Of a stretch of 64,000 nt of DNA, positions 1 through 12,545 are shown piece by piece; positions within the stretch are counted from its first letter, which is position 1, and each line of letters starts with the position of its first letter. The DNA is from Stomorhina lunata (lineage: Eukaryota; Arthropoda; Insecta; Diptera; Rhiniidae). The position numbers were made by a program, and so were the translations under genes. The stretch covers positions 40,089,255 to 40,153,254 of the forward strand of contig OW121742.1 in NCBI GenBank assembly GCA_933228675.1. The letters are read 5' to 3'. Below the pieces are notes generated by a model. The model did not search any database. It had not been told where the DNA came from and saw only the letters and a program-made list of their open reading frames with translations.

Positions 1-1149
1 CTAGTCATTAGTTTTAGGAAATCAAGAAATATTCACAACTCTAGTCATTCATAGTCACAGGGAAAGAAAATGTCACCCCACACTTAAATTCTTTTAGTAT
101 CTAAAAGGATAAAACAATTAATTCTATAAATTTAAATTTTTTTCTGTAAATTTTGAAATTCTAAAAATTGTTTTAGATTTTTCAAAATTTTTTCTAAAAT
201 TTGAATTTTTTTTAATATAAATTTTTAAAATTTAAAATTTTAGAAAAAACTTTAAAATTTTAGAAAAAATTTTAAATTTTAGAAAAAATTTTAAATTTTA
301 GAAAAAATTTTAAATTTTAGAAAAAATTTTAAATTTTATAACATTTTACACTTTTTTGTAAATCAAATTTTTTTTTAATTTTAAAAATTATTTGAAAAAT
401 TTTTGAAAAATTTTTAAATTTTATTAAAAAAAATATTTAATTTTTTTTAAAAAATTTAAAATTTTTTTTTATAAATTTGTTATTTATACAAAAATAATTT
501 AAAATTTCCTTCTCATTCTCAAAATTTCTAGTCATTTAGTTTGTAGTCTTAGCAATAACCAAAAAAAAAAAATCAAGTGTAAAGCTCTAGTCATTTTAAT
601 TTTAGGAACCTTAGGGTTCAAATTGTACAAAAATTCTATTCACACTTCTAATCATTCCTTTAGCTTTCAAAAGCTAAAATAAAATAAGTACGAGTGTAAG
701 CTCTAGTCATTTAGTTTTAGGAGGAAACAAAATATAAGATTTTGATCTCAAAGTTCTAGTCATAAAAAACCAAAGGAAAAAGAGTATAAAAGCTCTAGTC
801 ATTTTAGTTATAGGAATCCACAGATTTGAAATTGTACAAAAAATCGAATGTAAAAGTTCTAGCCATTTTAGTCTTAGTAAAGCAAAAAATTCATTTATAA
901 CTAAAATATAACTTTACGAGTGTGAAAGCTCTAGTCATTTTAGTCTAAGTAAACCAAAAAGTTCAAAATTCTATATACATATTTACATATATATGTACTT
1001 TAAATACTTCTTTTAATTCCTTTAGCTTTAACAAGCTAAAATAATACTTTCATGAGTGTGAAAGCTCTAGCCGTTTCAAAACCAAAGAAAACCCGAGTTT
1101 GAAAGCTCTAGTCATTAATATTAATTAGTCAGTAATTTTTTATATTCCC

Positions 1150-1172
1150 CTCAACATCAAAAAGATGTTGAG
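1150..1172. repeat. Small perfect hairpin
   Basis: CTCAACATC and GATGTTGAG form a 9-bp perfect inverted repeat around a 5-nt A loop, inside the CTCTAGTCATT array. It appears only once in the array, so it belongs to one unit rather than to the family. Confidence 0.55.
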
Positions 1173-2016
1173 TTCTAGTCATATAAAACCCAAAGAAAAA
1201 CCGAGTCTGAAAGTTCTAGTCATTTTAGTCATAGGAATCCGCAGAATCAAAATTGTACAAAAAATTCTATAAATACTTCTAGTCATTCCTTTGGCTCTAG
1301 TCATTTTAAAACCAAATAAAACTCGAGTGTTAAAGCTCTAGTCATTAGTTTTGTACTTGGAATTAAGCCAAATAAAAACCGGGTGTGAAAGCTCTAGTCA
1401 TTTTAGTCATAGGAATCCACGGTTTCAAAATTGTACACAAAATTATATAAATATTGCACTTTTAAACATTCCATTGGCTTTTTATTAAAAGCTTATATTA
1501 CAATTTTCATGGGTATAAGCTCTAGTCATTTCAAAACCAAAGAAAACCCGAGTGTGAAAGCTCTAGTCATTTTAGTCACAGGAATTCCAGGATTCAAAAT
1601 TGTTAAAAAAAAATACTAAAAAAAACTTTAGATCTTTACTTTGGATTTTTGTCAAAAGCTAAATTTAAAATTTTCACTTGTGTAAGATGTAGTCATTTCA
1701 AAACCAAAGAAAAACCGAGTGTAAAAGCTCTAGTCATTAGTTTCGTAGTTGTAATTAAACCAAAGAAAAACCGAGTGTGAAAGCTCTAGTTATTTTAGTC
1801 TAAGGAATCCATGGATTCAAAATTGTACAAAAATGTCTATAAAAACTTTGGCTTTTTGTCATAAGCTAAATTTAAAACTTTACAGGAGTAAGGGTTAGTC
1901 ATTTCAAAACCAAAGAAAAACCGAGTGTGAAAGCTCTAGTCATTTAGTTTTAGGAGAAGGAATTAAAATTTCAATCAGTCAGAAATTAGTTAATTCCAAC
2001 TTAAAATTAACTCAAA

Positions 2017-2068
2017 ATCGGAAAAAAATATGTACTATTAAACCAGTAGTACATATTTTTTTTCCGAT
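2017..2068. repeat. Long hairpin inside the CTCTAGTCATT array
   Basis: The arms at 2017-2037 and 2047-2068 are inverted copies (ATCGGAAAAAAATATGTACT against its complement), differing by one extra T in the right arm, with a 9-nt loop. Its base composition differs from the flanking units, which suggests a small insertion or a snapback replication event. Confidence 0.7.
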
Positions 2069-2639
2069 ATCAAAGTTCTAGTCGTAAATAAACCAAAGAA
2101 AAATCGAGTGTAAAAGCTCTAGTCATTAGTTTTGTAGTTGTAATTAAACCAAAGAAAAACGAGTGTGAAAGCTCTAGTCATTAGTTTGTAGATAAAATCG
2201 AGAGCAAAGTTTCTCTTTAGCTTAAGTTTAAAACAAAAAGAAAAAACGGGCAAAAAGCTCTAGTCATTAGTTTTAAGTGTAAAATGAAAGCAAATGTAAA
2301 GCTTTTCAAAATATGAAAGAGTAGGAAGATAAAGAATAAGCTTTCGAATTATTATATAAAAATTTTTGCAATTTGCATTAAAGCAAACAAGGGTTAGACA
2401 ATGTTAGGTTTAAAAAAAAATTAATGTATAGCTTTGTTTGAAAGCTTTTTTCATTATTAAATTAAGCTTTTAAAAAAAGAGAAAGTTTTTAGATAAAGTC
2501 TGGGATAATTGCTAAAAATAAATTGGAAAATTTATATTTTCTTCGTTTAAAGCAAAGTTTTGGATAAAAGCTTTCTCTTAAATATTAAGTTAAGCTTTTA
2601 AGGATGAGAGCGTTTGTTTTGAAGAACATATTTACTTTT

Positions 2640-3110
2640 TTACTACATATTTTCTTATAATTAGAGTGTGGAAAAACTTAAAGCTTTTGATTCAAAAACA
2701 ACTTGTTAGCTAAAATGACAAAGTGAAAAGCGGAAGAAGATGAAATTACTTAAATTTAAAAGCTTGAAATAATTGTTCTGTTTTTCTTAGATTAAAATAA
2801 GTTAAATAAGTGCCAAGAAATAGCAAAACTCAAAGCTTTTGATTCAAAAATAATTTTTATCTAAGATAAAAAAGAGAAAAGGAGGGAAAAGTTGAATTAG
2901 CTTAAACTTTAAAGCTTTAAACAAATAGTACTGTTGTTTTAGGCTGAGAAAGGGTTTTCTTAGAGAAAATAAAGCTTAGAAAAACTTAAAGCTTTTGATT
3001 CACAAATATCTTCTAGCTAAAATGAAAAAGAGGAAAGGAGGGAAAATGTGTATTAGCTTAAGCTTTAAAGCTTTAGAAGAACAGTACTGTCGTTTAATAC
3101 AGAGGAGGAA
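2640..3110 (+). repeat. ~154-bp tandem repeat, three copies
   Basis: ACTTAAAGCTTTTGATTC-type starts occur at about 2681, 2833 and 2989 (spacings 152 and 156). Each is followed by CAAAAA..A, TAGCTAAAATGA-like, GAAAAGGAGGGAAAA and AGCTTAAACTTTAAAGCTT blocks. Copies 2 and 3 are the most alike and share the tail AACAGTACTGT. No reading frame runs through the units. The surrounding 2280-3300 is also rich in AAAGCTTTT and probably holds more decayed copies. Confidence 0.65.
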
Positions 3111-3484
3111 CTTTTTTGAGCAATGAGTTGATGTAACCAAAACTTAAAAGCTTTTAAACTTTTATAAAACTATTTTTGTGCTTAGAAAAGTTTTATTTAA
3201 AAGCTTTTTTTTAGAAAATTTTACTTTTAAGAACAAGTTGATTTCAAAAGAGGCATAATCAAAAAGTATTTTTAATTTTTTTTCTAGTAATCTTAGTAAT
3301 TCATTTAATTTTAAAAATTTAGTTTGAAAAAATGGAAATACTTCTTAACAAAAGCTTAAGAAAAAATTCTGAATTTAAAAAATATTTTATTTAATTTTAA
3401 AAATTTAGTTTTAGCAGTCAGAAATTTTTCTGAACAATAGTTTAGAAATTTATTCTGAATTTTCAAAAATAACTTCGGTATTTA

Positions 3485-3830
3485 GTCGGCTTCAAAAAAA
3501 GATCTCATTTAGGGAATAATTTTAGAAAATATTTTAATAATTCGATATTAGTTCATTAATTTGTAAGTGTAAAAATTTCTGAAAAGAATAAATTTTAATC
3601 ATAAAACGAAACAAATAATTTTTTTAAAGTTCAAAAATTTTTCTTTAAAAATCTTAAAAGAATTGCCAAAAAGTTCTTTTTTAGGGAATAATTTAAGAAA
3701 ATATTTTAAGAATTTCTTTTAGAACCATATTTTTTAAATGTACAATTTTCTAAATAATAAATTTTAATCTTAAACGAAACAAATAATTTTTTAAGGCTCA
3801 AAATTTTTTCTTAGAAAATTTTGAAAAAAT
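3485..3830 (+). repeat. ~169-bp direct duplication
   Basis: Two copies share AGGGAATAATTTAAGAAAATA-like starts, then AAATTTTAATC (3591 and 3760), then AAACGAAACAAATAATTTTTT. The second copy is diverged by substitutions and small indels. It continues the series of medium-period repeats that follows the left-end array. Confidence 0.55.
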
Positions 3831-5630
3831 TTTAAAAAATTTTAAAAAATTTTAAAACTTTAAAAATTTTAACTTTAGCTTAGAAAATTATCTTAAGAAA
3901 TTTATCTTTTCTTTTTTAGAAATGAAACTGATTTGATGTTTAACTTAGGTTAAGAATAATTTGAAAAATTTTTCATAATTTTTAGAAATTTTTCATCATT
4001 TAAAAAAATTCTTTATAATTTTCAAAAAATTTTCATAATTTTTAAAAATTTTATTTAATATTTTTTTTTTTAAATAATCAGCTTCATTTGAAGATCTCAT
4101 CTTAGATTTAATAACATTTTTCTTTCCAAAAATTTTTTTAGAAATTTCTTTTTAAACAAATTTAGATAAATTTCATAAACAAATTTCAGGCGAATTTCGT
4201 GCAAATATTAGCTTTTTAAGTCAAAAATCAATTTCAAAACCCTAAACTTTAAAAACCTTAAATTAAAGCAATAAATATATACAAAATTACATATAACCCC
4301 CCAAACAATAGACGAGTGTATACTCTAGTCATCATTAGTTTAATAAGTTTTCAAAATAATTTATATAAATAATTTATTTTTAACCCAAAAATTTTTAGTT
4401 ATTAAGTTCTAAAATTTTATTGAAAAATATTTAAATTAAAAAAGAATCAATCAGCTAATTTTAAACACACTACCATTAAAATTTAAGTAAAAAACTGAAA
4501 CTTTTACAAAAAAAAAAAAAAAAACTCAGTACAAAAATTAATTTTAAAAATTTTTAAGAAAACCTAAGATTAAAAAAAAATTGAAGATAATATATTTTTA
4601 TACAAAAAACAAGAAACGAACTGCGGTTGTGTACTTTAAAAATACTTTTTATATAAAACTAAGAAATTAAAATTTATTTAAAAAAATCTTAATTTTTTAA
4701 AAAACTAACTCTAAAGAAAGTTCTCAGAAATATCACAACATTTTTTATTGTTCCTTAAAACAATAATATTTCAGTTTGATACAAGTGAATCTAAAAAAAA
4801 TCAGCTGACTTATAAATCATATCTCATATATTTTTTCATATATAAAAAAGAAATTTTTCTTATATAAAAATTATTTTTCTACATAAAAATTATAAATTTA
4901 TCTACCAAAAAAGGTCATTTTTAAACTAAGTTTTACTTAATAAGGCTCAAAATATTGTCTAACATTTTTATATATAACAAAAATAAAAATAAGAAAAATT
5001 GTGTATTCTTTAAGTTACACTTGTGATATTATTTTATAAAAAGTATAATTAATTATAAGAAGTAATCATAATTTTTATATTTAATATTAAAAAAAAAACA
5101 TTTTATAACATTTTTTTATCTAAAAAACAAATTTTAAGAACGTTTGCAAAAATCAGTTTTAATTTTCGTCTGAAAAATTTCTATAATTTTGTAAATTACT
5201 ATAACTTTAGTTATTTTTGTAAATATAATTTATTTTTGTACATAAAGAAATTAAATACTTTAACAATAATTTAAATAATATATTTTTTATATCAACGAAA
5301 ACAAAATTTTATAAAAAAGCAATAAAAATTAAAAAAAAAAAAAAACATAAAAATAATCGAGTTTTTATTTATTATAAAAGTACCAAAATAGTTCAAAAGT
5401 ACCCAACAAGGTACTTTTTCGATACTTTTTTTAAAAAGTATCGAAAAGGTGTATGATAAAACAACTAATGGGTTTAACCCTCTGCAACTTACGTATAGTC
5501 TTGCAGACACCAACAAAATAAATTTTATGAGCTAACAAAAACTGATCTTGGATAATACAATCCATGGAAATGAAAAGAACTATTTAAATGGTACAAAATA
5601 CATGATTCAATGAAAACATATACCCAGTTC
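3831..5630. other. A/T-rich stretch without supported genes
   Basis: Mostly runs of A and T with simple AAATTTT-type tracts at 3800-4060. One isolated CTCTAGTCATC copy lies at about 4322-4332, a remnant of the left-end repeat more than 2 kb from the main array. The 74-codon minus-strand frame at 5292-5516 is poly-F/poly-N low complexity and is not credible as a gene. Confidence 0.6.
5414..5449. repeat. Hairpin with 17-bp arms
   Basis: CTTTTTCGATACTTTTT (5414-5430) and AAAAAGTATCGAAAAGG (5433-5449) are inverted copies with one mismatch and a 2-nt loop. Nothing in the flanks shows a target duplication. Confidence 0.6.
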
Positions 5631-5634
5631 CTAT

Positions 5635-7975
5635 TTATAGCGAATTTTTCGAAAAATGACTATTTATAGGAATTTTTTCGAAAAATGACTATTTAAAGGA
5701 AATTTTTCTAAAATTTAAATTTAAGGGAAATTTTTTGAAAATGGAAATTTAAAGGAAATTTTTAAAAATTTACTATTCATAGGAAATTTTTCGAAAACTG
5801 ACTATTTATAGCAAAATTTTCGATAATTTACTATTAAAGGAAATTTTTTGAAAATTGACTATTTATAGGAAAATTTCCGAAAATTGACTATTTAAAGGAA
5901 ACTTTTCGAAAATTGACTATTTAAACGAAATTTTTTGAAAATTAACTATTTATAGGAAATTTTTCGAAAACTGAAATTTATAGAAAATTTTTCAAAAATT
6001 GACTATAAAGGAAATTGTTCGAAAATTGACTATATATAAGAAATTTTTCGAAAATTAACTATTTATAGGAAATTTTTCGAAAATTGAAATTTATAGAAAA
6101 TTTTTCAAAAATTGACTATTTAAAATAAATTTTTCGAAAATTGAAATTTAAAGAAAATTTTTCGAAAATTGTAATTTAAAGGAAATTTTTCGAAAATTGA
6201 CTATTTGTAGGAAATTTTTCGAAAATTGACTATTTATAGGAAATTTTTCGAAAATTGAAATTTAAAGTAAATTTTTCGAAAATTGACTATTTAATGGAAA
6301 TTTTTCGAAAATTGAAATTTAAAGGAAATTTTTAGGAAAAAAACTGTTTACAGGAAATTTTTCGAAAATTTACTATTTATAGGAAAATTTTCGAAAATTG
6401 ACTATTTAAAGGAAATTTTTCGAAAATTGATTATTTATGGGAAATTTTTCAAAAATTGACTATTTTTGTAGGAAATTTTTCAAAAATTTACTATTTAAAA
6501 AAAATTTTTCGAAAATTGACAATTTTCATAGGAAATTTTTCGTAAATTGACTATTTTTATAGGAAATTTTTCAGAAATTGACTATTTAATGGAAATTTTT
6601 CGAAAATTGACTATTTATAGGAGATTTTTCGAAAATTGACTATTTATAGGAGATTTTTCGAAAATTGACTATTTATAGGAAATTTTTCGAAAATTGACTA
6701 TTTATAGGAAATTTTTCGAAAATTGACTATTTATAGGAAATTTTTCGAAAATTGACTATTTATAGGAAATTTTTCTAAAATTGACTATTTATAGGAAATT
6801 TTTCGAAAATTGACTATTTATAGGAAATTTTTCGAAAATTGACTATTTATAGGAAATTTTTCGAAAATTGACTATTTATAGGAAATTTTTCTAAAATTGA
6901 CTATTTATAGGAAATTTTTTGAAAATTTACTATTTATACAAAATTTTTCGAAAATTGACTATTTTCATAGGAAATCTTTCGTAAATTGACTATTTTTTTA
7001 CGAAAATTTTCGAAAATTTACCATTTATAGGAAATTTTTTGAAAATTGACTATTTATTGTAAATTTTACGAAACTTGACTATTTATTGCAAATTTTTCAA
7101 AAATTGGCTATTTAAAGGAAATTTTTCAAAAATTGACTATTTAGGAAATTTTTCGAAAATTGAAATTTGAAGGAAAATTTTCGAAAATTGAAATTTAAAG
7201 GAAAATTTTCGAAAATTGTAATTTAAAGGAAATTTTTCGAAAATTGATTATTATAGGAAATTTATCGAAAATTGGCTATTTTTAGGAAAATTTTCGAAAA
7301 TTGACTATTTAGAGGAAATTTTTGGAAAATTTACTATTTATAGGAAATTTTTCAAAAATTTAAGATTTATAGGAAATTTTAAGAAAACTGACTGTTTTTA
7401 TAGAATATTTTTCGGAAATTGACTATTTTTATATTGAATATTTTGATAGGAAATTTTTCAAAAATTTTGCTATTTTTATTAGGAAATTTTTCGAAAGCTA
7501 ACTATTTTGATGGGAAATTTTTCGAAAATTGACAATTTATAGGAAATTTTTCGAAAATTTACTTTTTATAGGAAATTTTTCGACTATTAAATATTTAAAG
7601 GACATTTTTCGAAAATTTAATATTTAATGGAAATTTTTCAAAATTGAATATTAAAAGAAATTTTTCGAAAATTAGCTATTTTTAGAAAATTTTTCGAAAA
7701 TTGACTATTTATAGGTAGTTTTTCGAAAGTTGAATATTTATAGGAAATTTTTCGAAAATTGACTATTTGTAGGAAATTTTTTGAAAATTGACTATTTATA
7801 GGAAATTTTTCGAAAATTGACTATTTATAGAAAATTTTTCGAAAATTGACTATTTATAGGAAATTTTTCGAAAATTGACTATTTATAGGAAATTTTTTGA
7901 AAATTGACTATTTATAGGAAATTTTTCGAAAATTGACTATTTATAGGAAATTTTTCGAAAATTTGCTATTTTTAT
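5635..7975 (+). repeat. Satellite family A1, 29-bp unit, ~80 copies
   Basis: The 29-bp unit is TATAGGAAATTTTTCGAAAA plus TTGACTATT. The centre AATTTTCGAAAATT is a perfect 14-bp palindrome. The outer parts are diverged (GAAATTTAAAG variants) while 6600-6930 is nearly uniform. A TTCTAAAA variant there recurs at 6773 and 6889, exactly four units apart, indicating recent multi-unit amplification. The edges are abrupt against non-repetitive DNA. Confidence 0.93.
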
Positions 7976-9080
7976 GTAACTAGTTTGTTATAAAAAATGT
8001 TGTTTATTTCAAATCAAGACATTTTATAGTTTTTAAGAAAGATCCAAACTAAAATTGTAAGTTTTTCTAAAACTTAAAATTTCTTTGATAAATACTATCT
8101 TCTATAAATTAAAAAAAATAAAATACCCTTTTGAGTTTCTGACGACGATATCTTCTCGTGAATATAAAATGTCTTTGAAATATCTCAATAAAAAATCCTT
8201 TAATTATCACAACCCACTTATTAAATACTTAAAGTAGTTACTATAAATTATAATCATATTTCCATGAATAAGATCATTTAAAGAGTATGCAAATTCGATA
8301 CCTGTATAAATTTCACATCCCTACAGGCAAACCTCTTTTTCAACACAACAAAAACGATATCTAGAATCTTAAAGTGATTCTTTACCATTTTCTTAAAACC
8401 AACCCACTTTAAACACCTTGAGAGCTCATTTCAACCCCCCGTTAAGATAAAATTCTTTTGTTTGTTGTTCTTGGTTCCTCAAAACACCTCAACATCATCA
8501 TCATCATCTCCGTCTTCATCGACATTCTTGTAGCCGTCGTAATCTCAGTCCTGTTTGCCAATAAATGCAGGCTCTTGAGTGTTTTTGTTGTTTATTCTTG
8601 GTTTTTTGTTCCGGTTATTATTTGTTGCTCATTCATGAGGTAATTATAATTGTTTCGTAATTTTTCATCCTTATTTTTCTTTTCTTCTAAAAACGATTTC
8701 ATTTCTTCCTTTTTTTGAAATGTAATTGTTTGTCGTGTGTGTGTGTGCTTTTGTAAAGGTATTGGTATGAATGACTGGCTCGATGCTTTTGATAAGGATG
8801 TGAGTAAACACCTTTAGGGATCGCTACAATTTTCAAGTGATTGTTAAGAAATTAGGTTTCTCAATGTTATCCTTTTAGAAAAGAAATTAAATTTATTTGT
8901 CATTGTAATAAAATACTTATGATTTTATATGAGAAAAGGGGAAATATATATGAGGGCAGCTATTAAATCTTGAGGTGGGTTAAGTGGACAAGATTTTTCA
9001 ATTAGAAATATAATAGTAAGTTATTTTATAACCTTAGTACCCTCATTTTTAATATTTTTTTTTTATTAAAATGCCTTTTT
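7976..9080. other. Non-repetitive spacer between satellite arrays
   Basis: Ordinary mixed sequence with (CAT)n at about 8495-8512 and (GT)n at about 8735-8748. The 61-codon plus frame at 8458-8643 is hydrophobic and low-complexity and resembles no protein I know. The minus strand over 8480-8530 reads as a short acidic D/E run closed by a stop on each side, so I do not call it. A possible tiny exon is listed separately. Confidence 0.5.
8759..8817 (+). CDS. Possible very short exon or terminal coding piece (unidentified)
   Basis: An ATG at 8767 opens a 16-codon frame, MNDWLDAFDKDVSKHL, ending in TAG at 8815-8817. Its amino-acid and codon composition (Trp, mixed charge, GAT/GAC) is unlike the surrounding low-complexity frames. 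Two exon readings are possible. In one, an internal exon runs 8759-8799 between a weak acceptor (GCTTTTGTAAAG) and a GTGAGT donor at 8800-8805. In the other, a last exon ends at the TAG, with AATAAA about 90 bp downstream (near 8908). The acceptor lacks a good pyrimidine tract. I do not recognise the peptide, and chance is a serious alternative. Confidence 0.2.
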
Positions 9081-9084
9081 AAGA

Positions 9085-12000
9085 AATTATTTACAGAAAT
9101 TATTCAAAAATTTCTTACTTTTATAGGAAATTTTTCAAAAATTTGTTATTTTTATAGGAAATTTTTCAAAAATTTCTTATTTTTATAGGAAATCTTTCAA
9201 AAATTTGTTATTTTTATAAGAAATTTTTCAAAAATTTCTTATTTTTATAGGAAATTTTTCAAAAATTTCTTATTTTTATAGGAAATTTTTCAAAAATTTC
9301 TTATTTTTATAGGAAATTTTTCAAAAATTTCTTATTTTTATAGGAAATTTTTCAAAAATTTCTTACTTTTAAATTTTTCTAAAATTTCTTTTTTTAATAG
9401 GAAATTTTTCAAAAATTTTTTATTTTTATATAAATTTTTTAAAATTTTTTTTATTTCATATGAAAATTTTTCAAAAATTTCTTATATTGATAGGAAATTT
9501 TCAAAAAATTCTTCCTTTTTTAGGAAATTTTTCAAAAAATTTTTATTTTTGCACGAAATTTTTCAAAAATGTCTTATTTTTACACGAATTTTTCAAAAAT
9601 TTCCTATTTTTATAGGAAATTTTTCAAAAATTTCTTACTTTTATAGGAAATTTTTCAAAAATTTCTTATTTTTATAGGAAAATTTTCAAAAATTTCTTAT
9701 TTTTATAGGAAAATTTTCAAAAATTTCTTATTTTTATAGGAAATTTTTCAAAAATTTCTTACTTTTAAATTTTTCTAAAATTTCTTTTTTTAATAGGAAA
9801 TTTTTCAAAAATTTTTTATTTTTATATAAATTTTTTACAAATTTTTTTATTTCATATGAAAATTTTTCAAAAATTTCTTATATTGATAGGAAATTTTCAA
9901 AAATTTCTTCTTTTTTAGGAAATTTTTCAAAAATTTTTTATTTTTGCACGAAATTTTTCAAAAATTTCTTATTTTTACACGAATTTTTCAAAAATTTCCT
10001 ATTTTTATAGGAAAATTTTCAAAAATTTCTTATTTTTATAGGAAATTATTCAAAAATTTCTTATTTTTATAGGAAATTTTTCAAAGATCTCTTATTTTTA
10101 TAAGAAATTTTCCAAAAATTTCTTATTTTTATACGAAATTTTTGAAAAATTTCTTATTTTTATAGGAAATTTTTCAAATGTTTCTTACGTTTTCAAATGT
10201 TTTCAAAAGTTTCTTATTTTTATTTTGATAAAAAATTTTTCAAAAATTTCTGATTTTTATAGGAAAATTTTTAAAAATTACAAATTTTTATAGAAAAATT
10301 TTCAAAAATTTCTTATTTTTATAGGAAAATTTTTAAAAATTTCTAATTTTTATAGGAAATTTTTCAAAAATTTCTTATTTTTATAGAAAATTTTTCAAGA
10401 ATTTCTTATTTTTATATAAAATTTTCTAAAATATTCTTATTTTTATAAAAAATTTTCGACAGTTTCTTATTTTTAAAGGAAATTTTTCAAAAATTTCTTT
10501 TTTTATAGAAAATTTTTCAAAAATTTCTTAATTTTATAGGAAATTTTCTAAAAATTTCTTGTTTTTATAGAAAATTTTTCAAAAATTTCTTATATTTAAA
10601 GGAAATTTTTCAAAAATGTCATATTTTTATAGGAAATTTTTCAAAAATTTCTTATTTTTATATGAAAATTTTCAAAAATTTCTTATTTTTATAGGAAATT
10701 TTTCAAAAATTTCTTGGTTTTATAGAAAATTTTTCAAAAATTTTCTTTATATTTTTTTCAATTCAATTTTTTTTTTGGATAGGAAATTTTTCAAAAATTT
10801 CTTATTTTTATAGGAAATTTTTCAAAAATTTCTTATTTTTATTGGAAAATTTTCAAAAATTTCTTATTTTTATAGGAGATTTTTTAAAAATGTCTTATTT
10901 TTTATTGGAATTTTTTTAAAAATGTCTTATTTTTATAGGAAATTTTTCAAAAATTTTCTTATTTTCATAGGAAATTTTTCAACAGATTCTTATTTTTATA
11001 GGAAATTTTTCAGAAATTCCTTATTTTTATAGCAAATTTTTCAAAAATTTCTTATTATTGTACGAAACTTTTCAAAAATTTCTTACTTTTATAGGAAATT
11101 TTTCAAAAATTTCATATTAAAAATTTTTTTTTTTCAAAAAATTTCAAAATTTTATAGAAAATTTTTCAAAAACTTTTTATTAAAGGTGGAAGTTTTTCAA
11201 ACACTTTTTATTTTTATAGGAAATTTTTGGAAAATTTCTTAGTTTTATAGGAAATTTTTCAAAAATTTCTTATTCTTATAGAAAATTTTCTAAAAATTTC
11301 TTATTTTTATAAAAAAAATATTCAACAGTTTCTTATTTTTAAAGGAAATTTTTCAAAAATTTCTTTTTTTTATAGAAAATTTTTCAAAAATTTCTTATTT
11401 TTATAGGAACTTTTCAAAAATTCCTTATTTTCATAGAAAATTTTTCAAAAATTTCTTATATTTAACGGAAATTTTTCAAAAATGTCTTATTTTTATAGGA
11501 AAATTTTCAAAAATTTCTTATTTTTATATGAAAATTTTCAAAAATTTCTTATATTTATAGGAAATTTTTCAAAAATTTCTTGTTTTTATAGGAAATTTTT
11601 CAAAAATTTTTTGTTTTCATAGGAAATTTTTCAAAAATTTTTTTTTATAGGAAATTTTTCAATTTTTTTTTGGATAGGAAATTTTTCAAAAATTTCTTAT
11701 TTTTATAGGAAATTTTTCAAAAATTTCTTATTTTTATTGGAAAATTTTCAAAAATTTCTTATTTTTATAGGAGATTTTTCAAAAATATCTTATTTTTATT
11801 GGAAATTTTTTTAAAATGTCTTATTTTTATAGGAAATTTTTCAAAAATTTCTTATTTTCATAGAAAATTTTTCAAAAGTTTCTTATTTTTATAGGAAATT
11901 TTTTAAAATTTTCTTATTTTTATAGGAAATTTTTCTAAAATTTCATATTTTTATAGAAAATTTTTCAGAAAATCCTTATTTTTATAGCAAATTTTTCAAA

Positions 12001-12545
12001 AATTTCTTATTTTTATACGAAACTTTTCAAAAATTTCTTACTTTTATAGGAAATTTTTCAAAAATTTCATATTAAAAAATTTTTTTTTTTCAAAAAATTT
12101 CAAAATTTTATAGAAAATTTTTCAAAAACTTCTTATTAAAGTAGGAAGTTTTTCAAACACTTTTTATTTTTATAGGAAATTTTTGGAAAATTTCTTAGTT
12201 TTATAGGACATTTTTCAAAATTTTCTAATTTTTATAGGATTTTTTTTATTTTTATAGGAAATTTTTTTAAAAAATTTTTATTTTTATAGGAGATTTTTTC
12301 AAAATTTCTTATTTTTATAGAAAACTTTTCAAAAATTTCCTATTTTTATAGGAAATTTTTCAAAAATTTCTTTTTTATATAGGAATTTTTTCAAAAATTC
12401 TTATTTTTATAGAAAATTTGTCAAATATTTTTTAAAGACAATTTTAATGAAAAATTTCTTATTTTCATAGGATATTTTTCATAATTTTCTTATTTTTATA
12501 GGAAATTTTTAAAAACTTCTTATTTTTTTAAGAAATTTTCTAAAA
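9085..12545 (+). repeat. Satellite family A2, 31-bp unit, ~110 copies
   Basis: The unit is TTTTTATAGGAAATTTTTC followed by AAAAATTTCTTA. The central AAATTTTTCAAAAATTT is a 17-bp dyad, but the flanks GG and CT do not pair, so symmetry is partial. Units are moderately diverged. The array contains long duplicated blocks: a multi-unit segment starting at 9361 recurs at 9757 (396 bp), and one marked by GGATAGG at 10777 recurs at 11672 (895 bp). The small frames inside, e.g. 10616-10813 with FYRKFFKNFL-like peptides, are satellite translated. Confidence 0.93.

Larger units (their letters stand above)
1..2280 (+). repeat. Degenerate tandem/clustered repeat built on CTCTAGTCATT
   Basis: The motif CTCTAGTCATT recurs dozens of times, usually preceded by GAGTGTGAAAG and followed by TTAGTCATAGGAATCC or AAAACCAAAGAAAACC. 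Spacing is irregular (about 50-130 bp) because two or more unit types alternate, one with an AATTGTACAAAAA block and one with the AACCAAAGAAAA block. It enters at the left edge of the window, so the true left end is unseen. An A/T-only sub-array with a ~19-bp period (TTTTAGAAAAAATTTTAAA) sits inside it at 235-340. The small plus-strand reading frame at 1431-1619 is repeat sequence, not a gene. I do not recognise a named family. Confidence 0.8.

Noticed and set aside
8480..8530. Acidic coding exon on the minus strand (D/E run)
   Set aside because: The run is a (GAT)n microsatellite with stops directly on both sides and no adequate acceptor.
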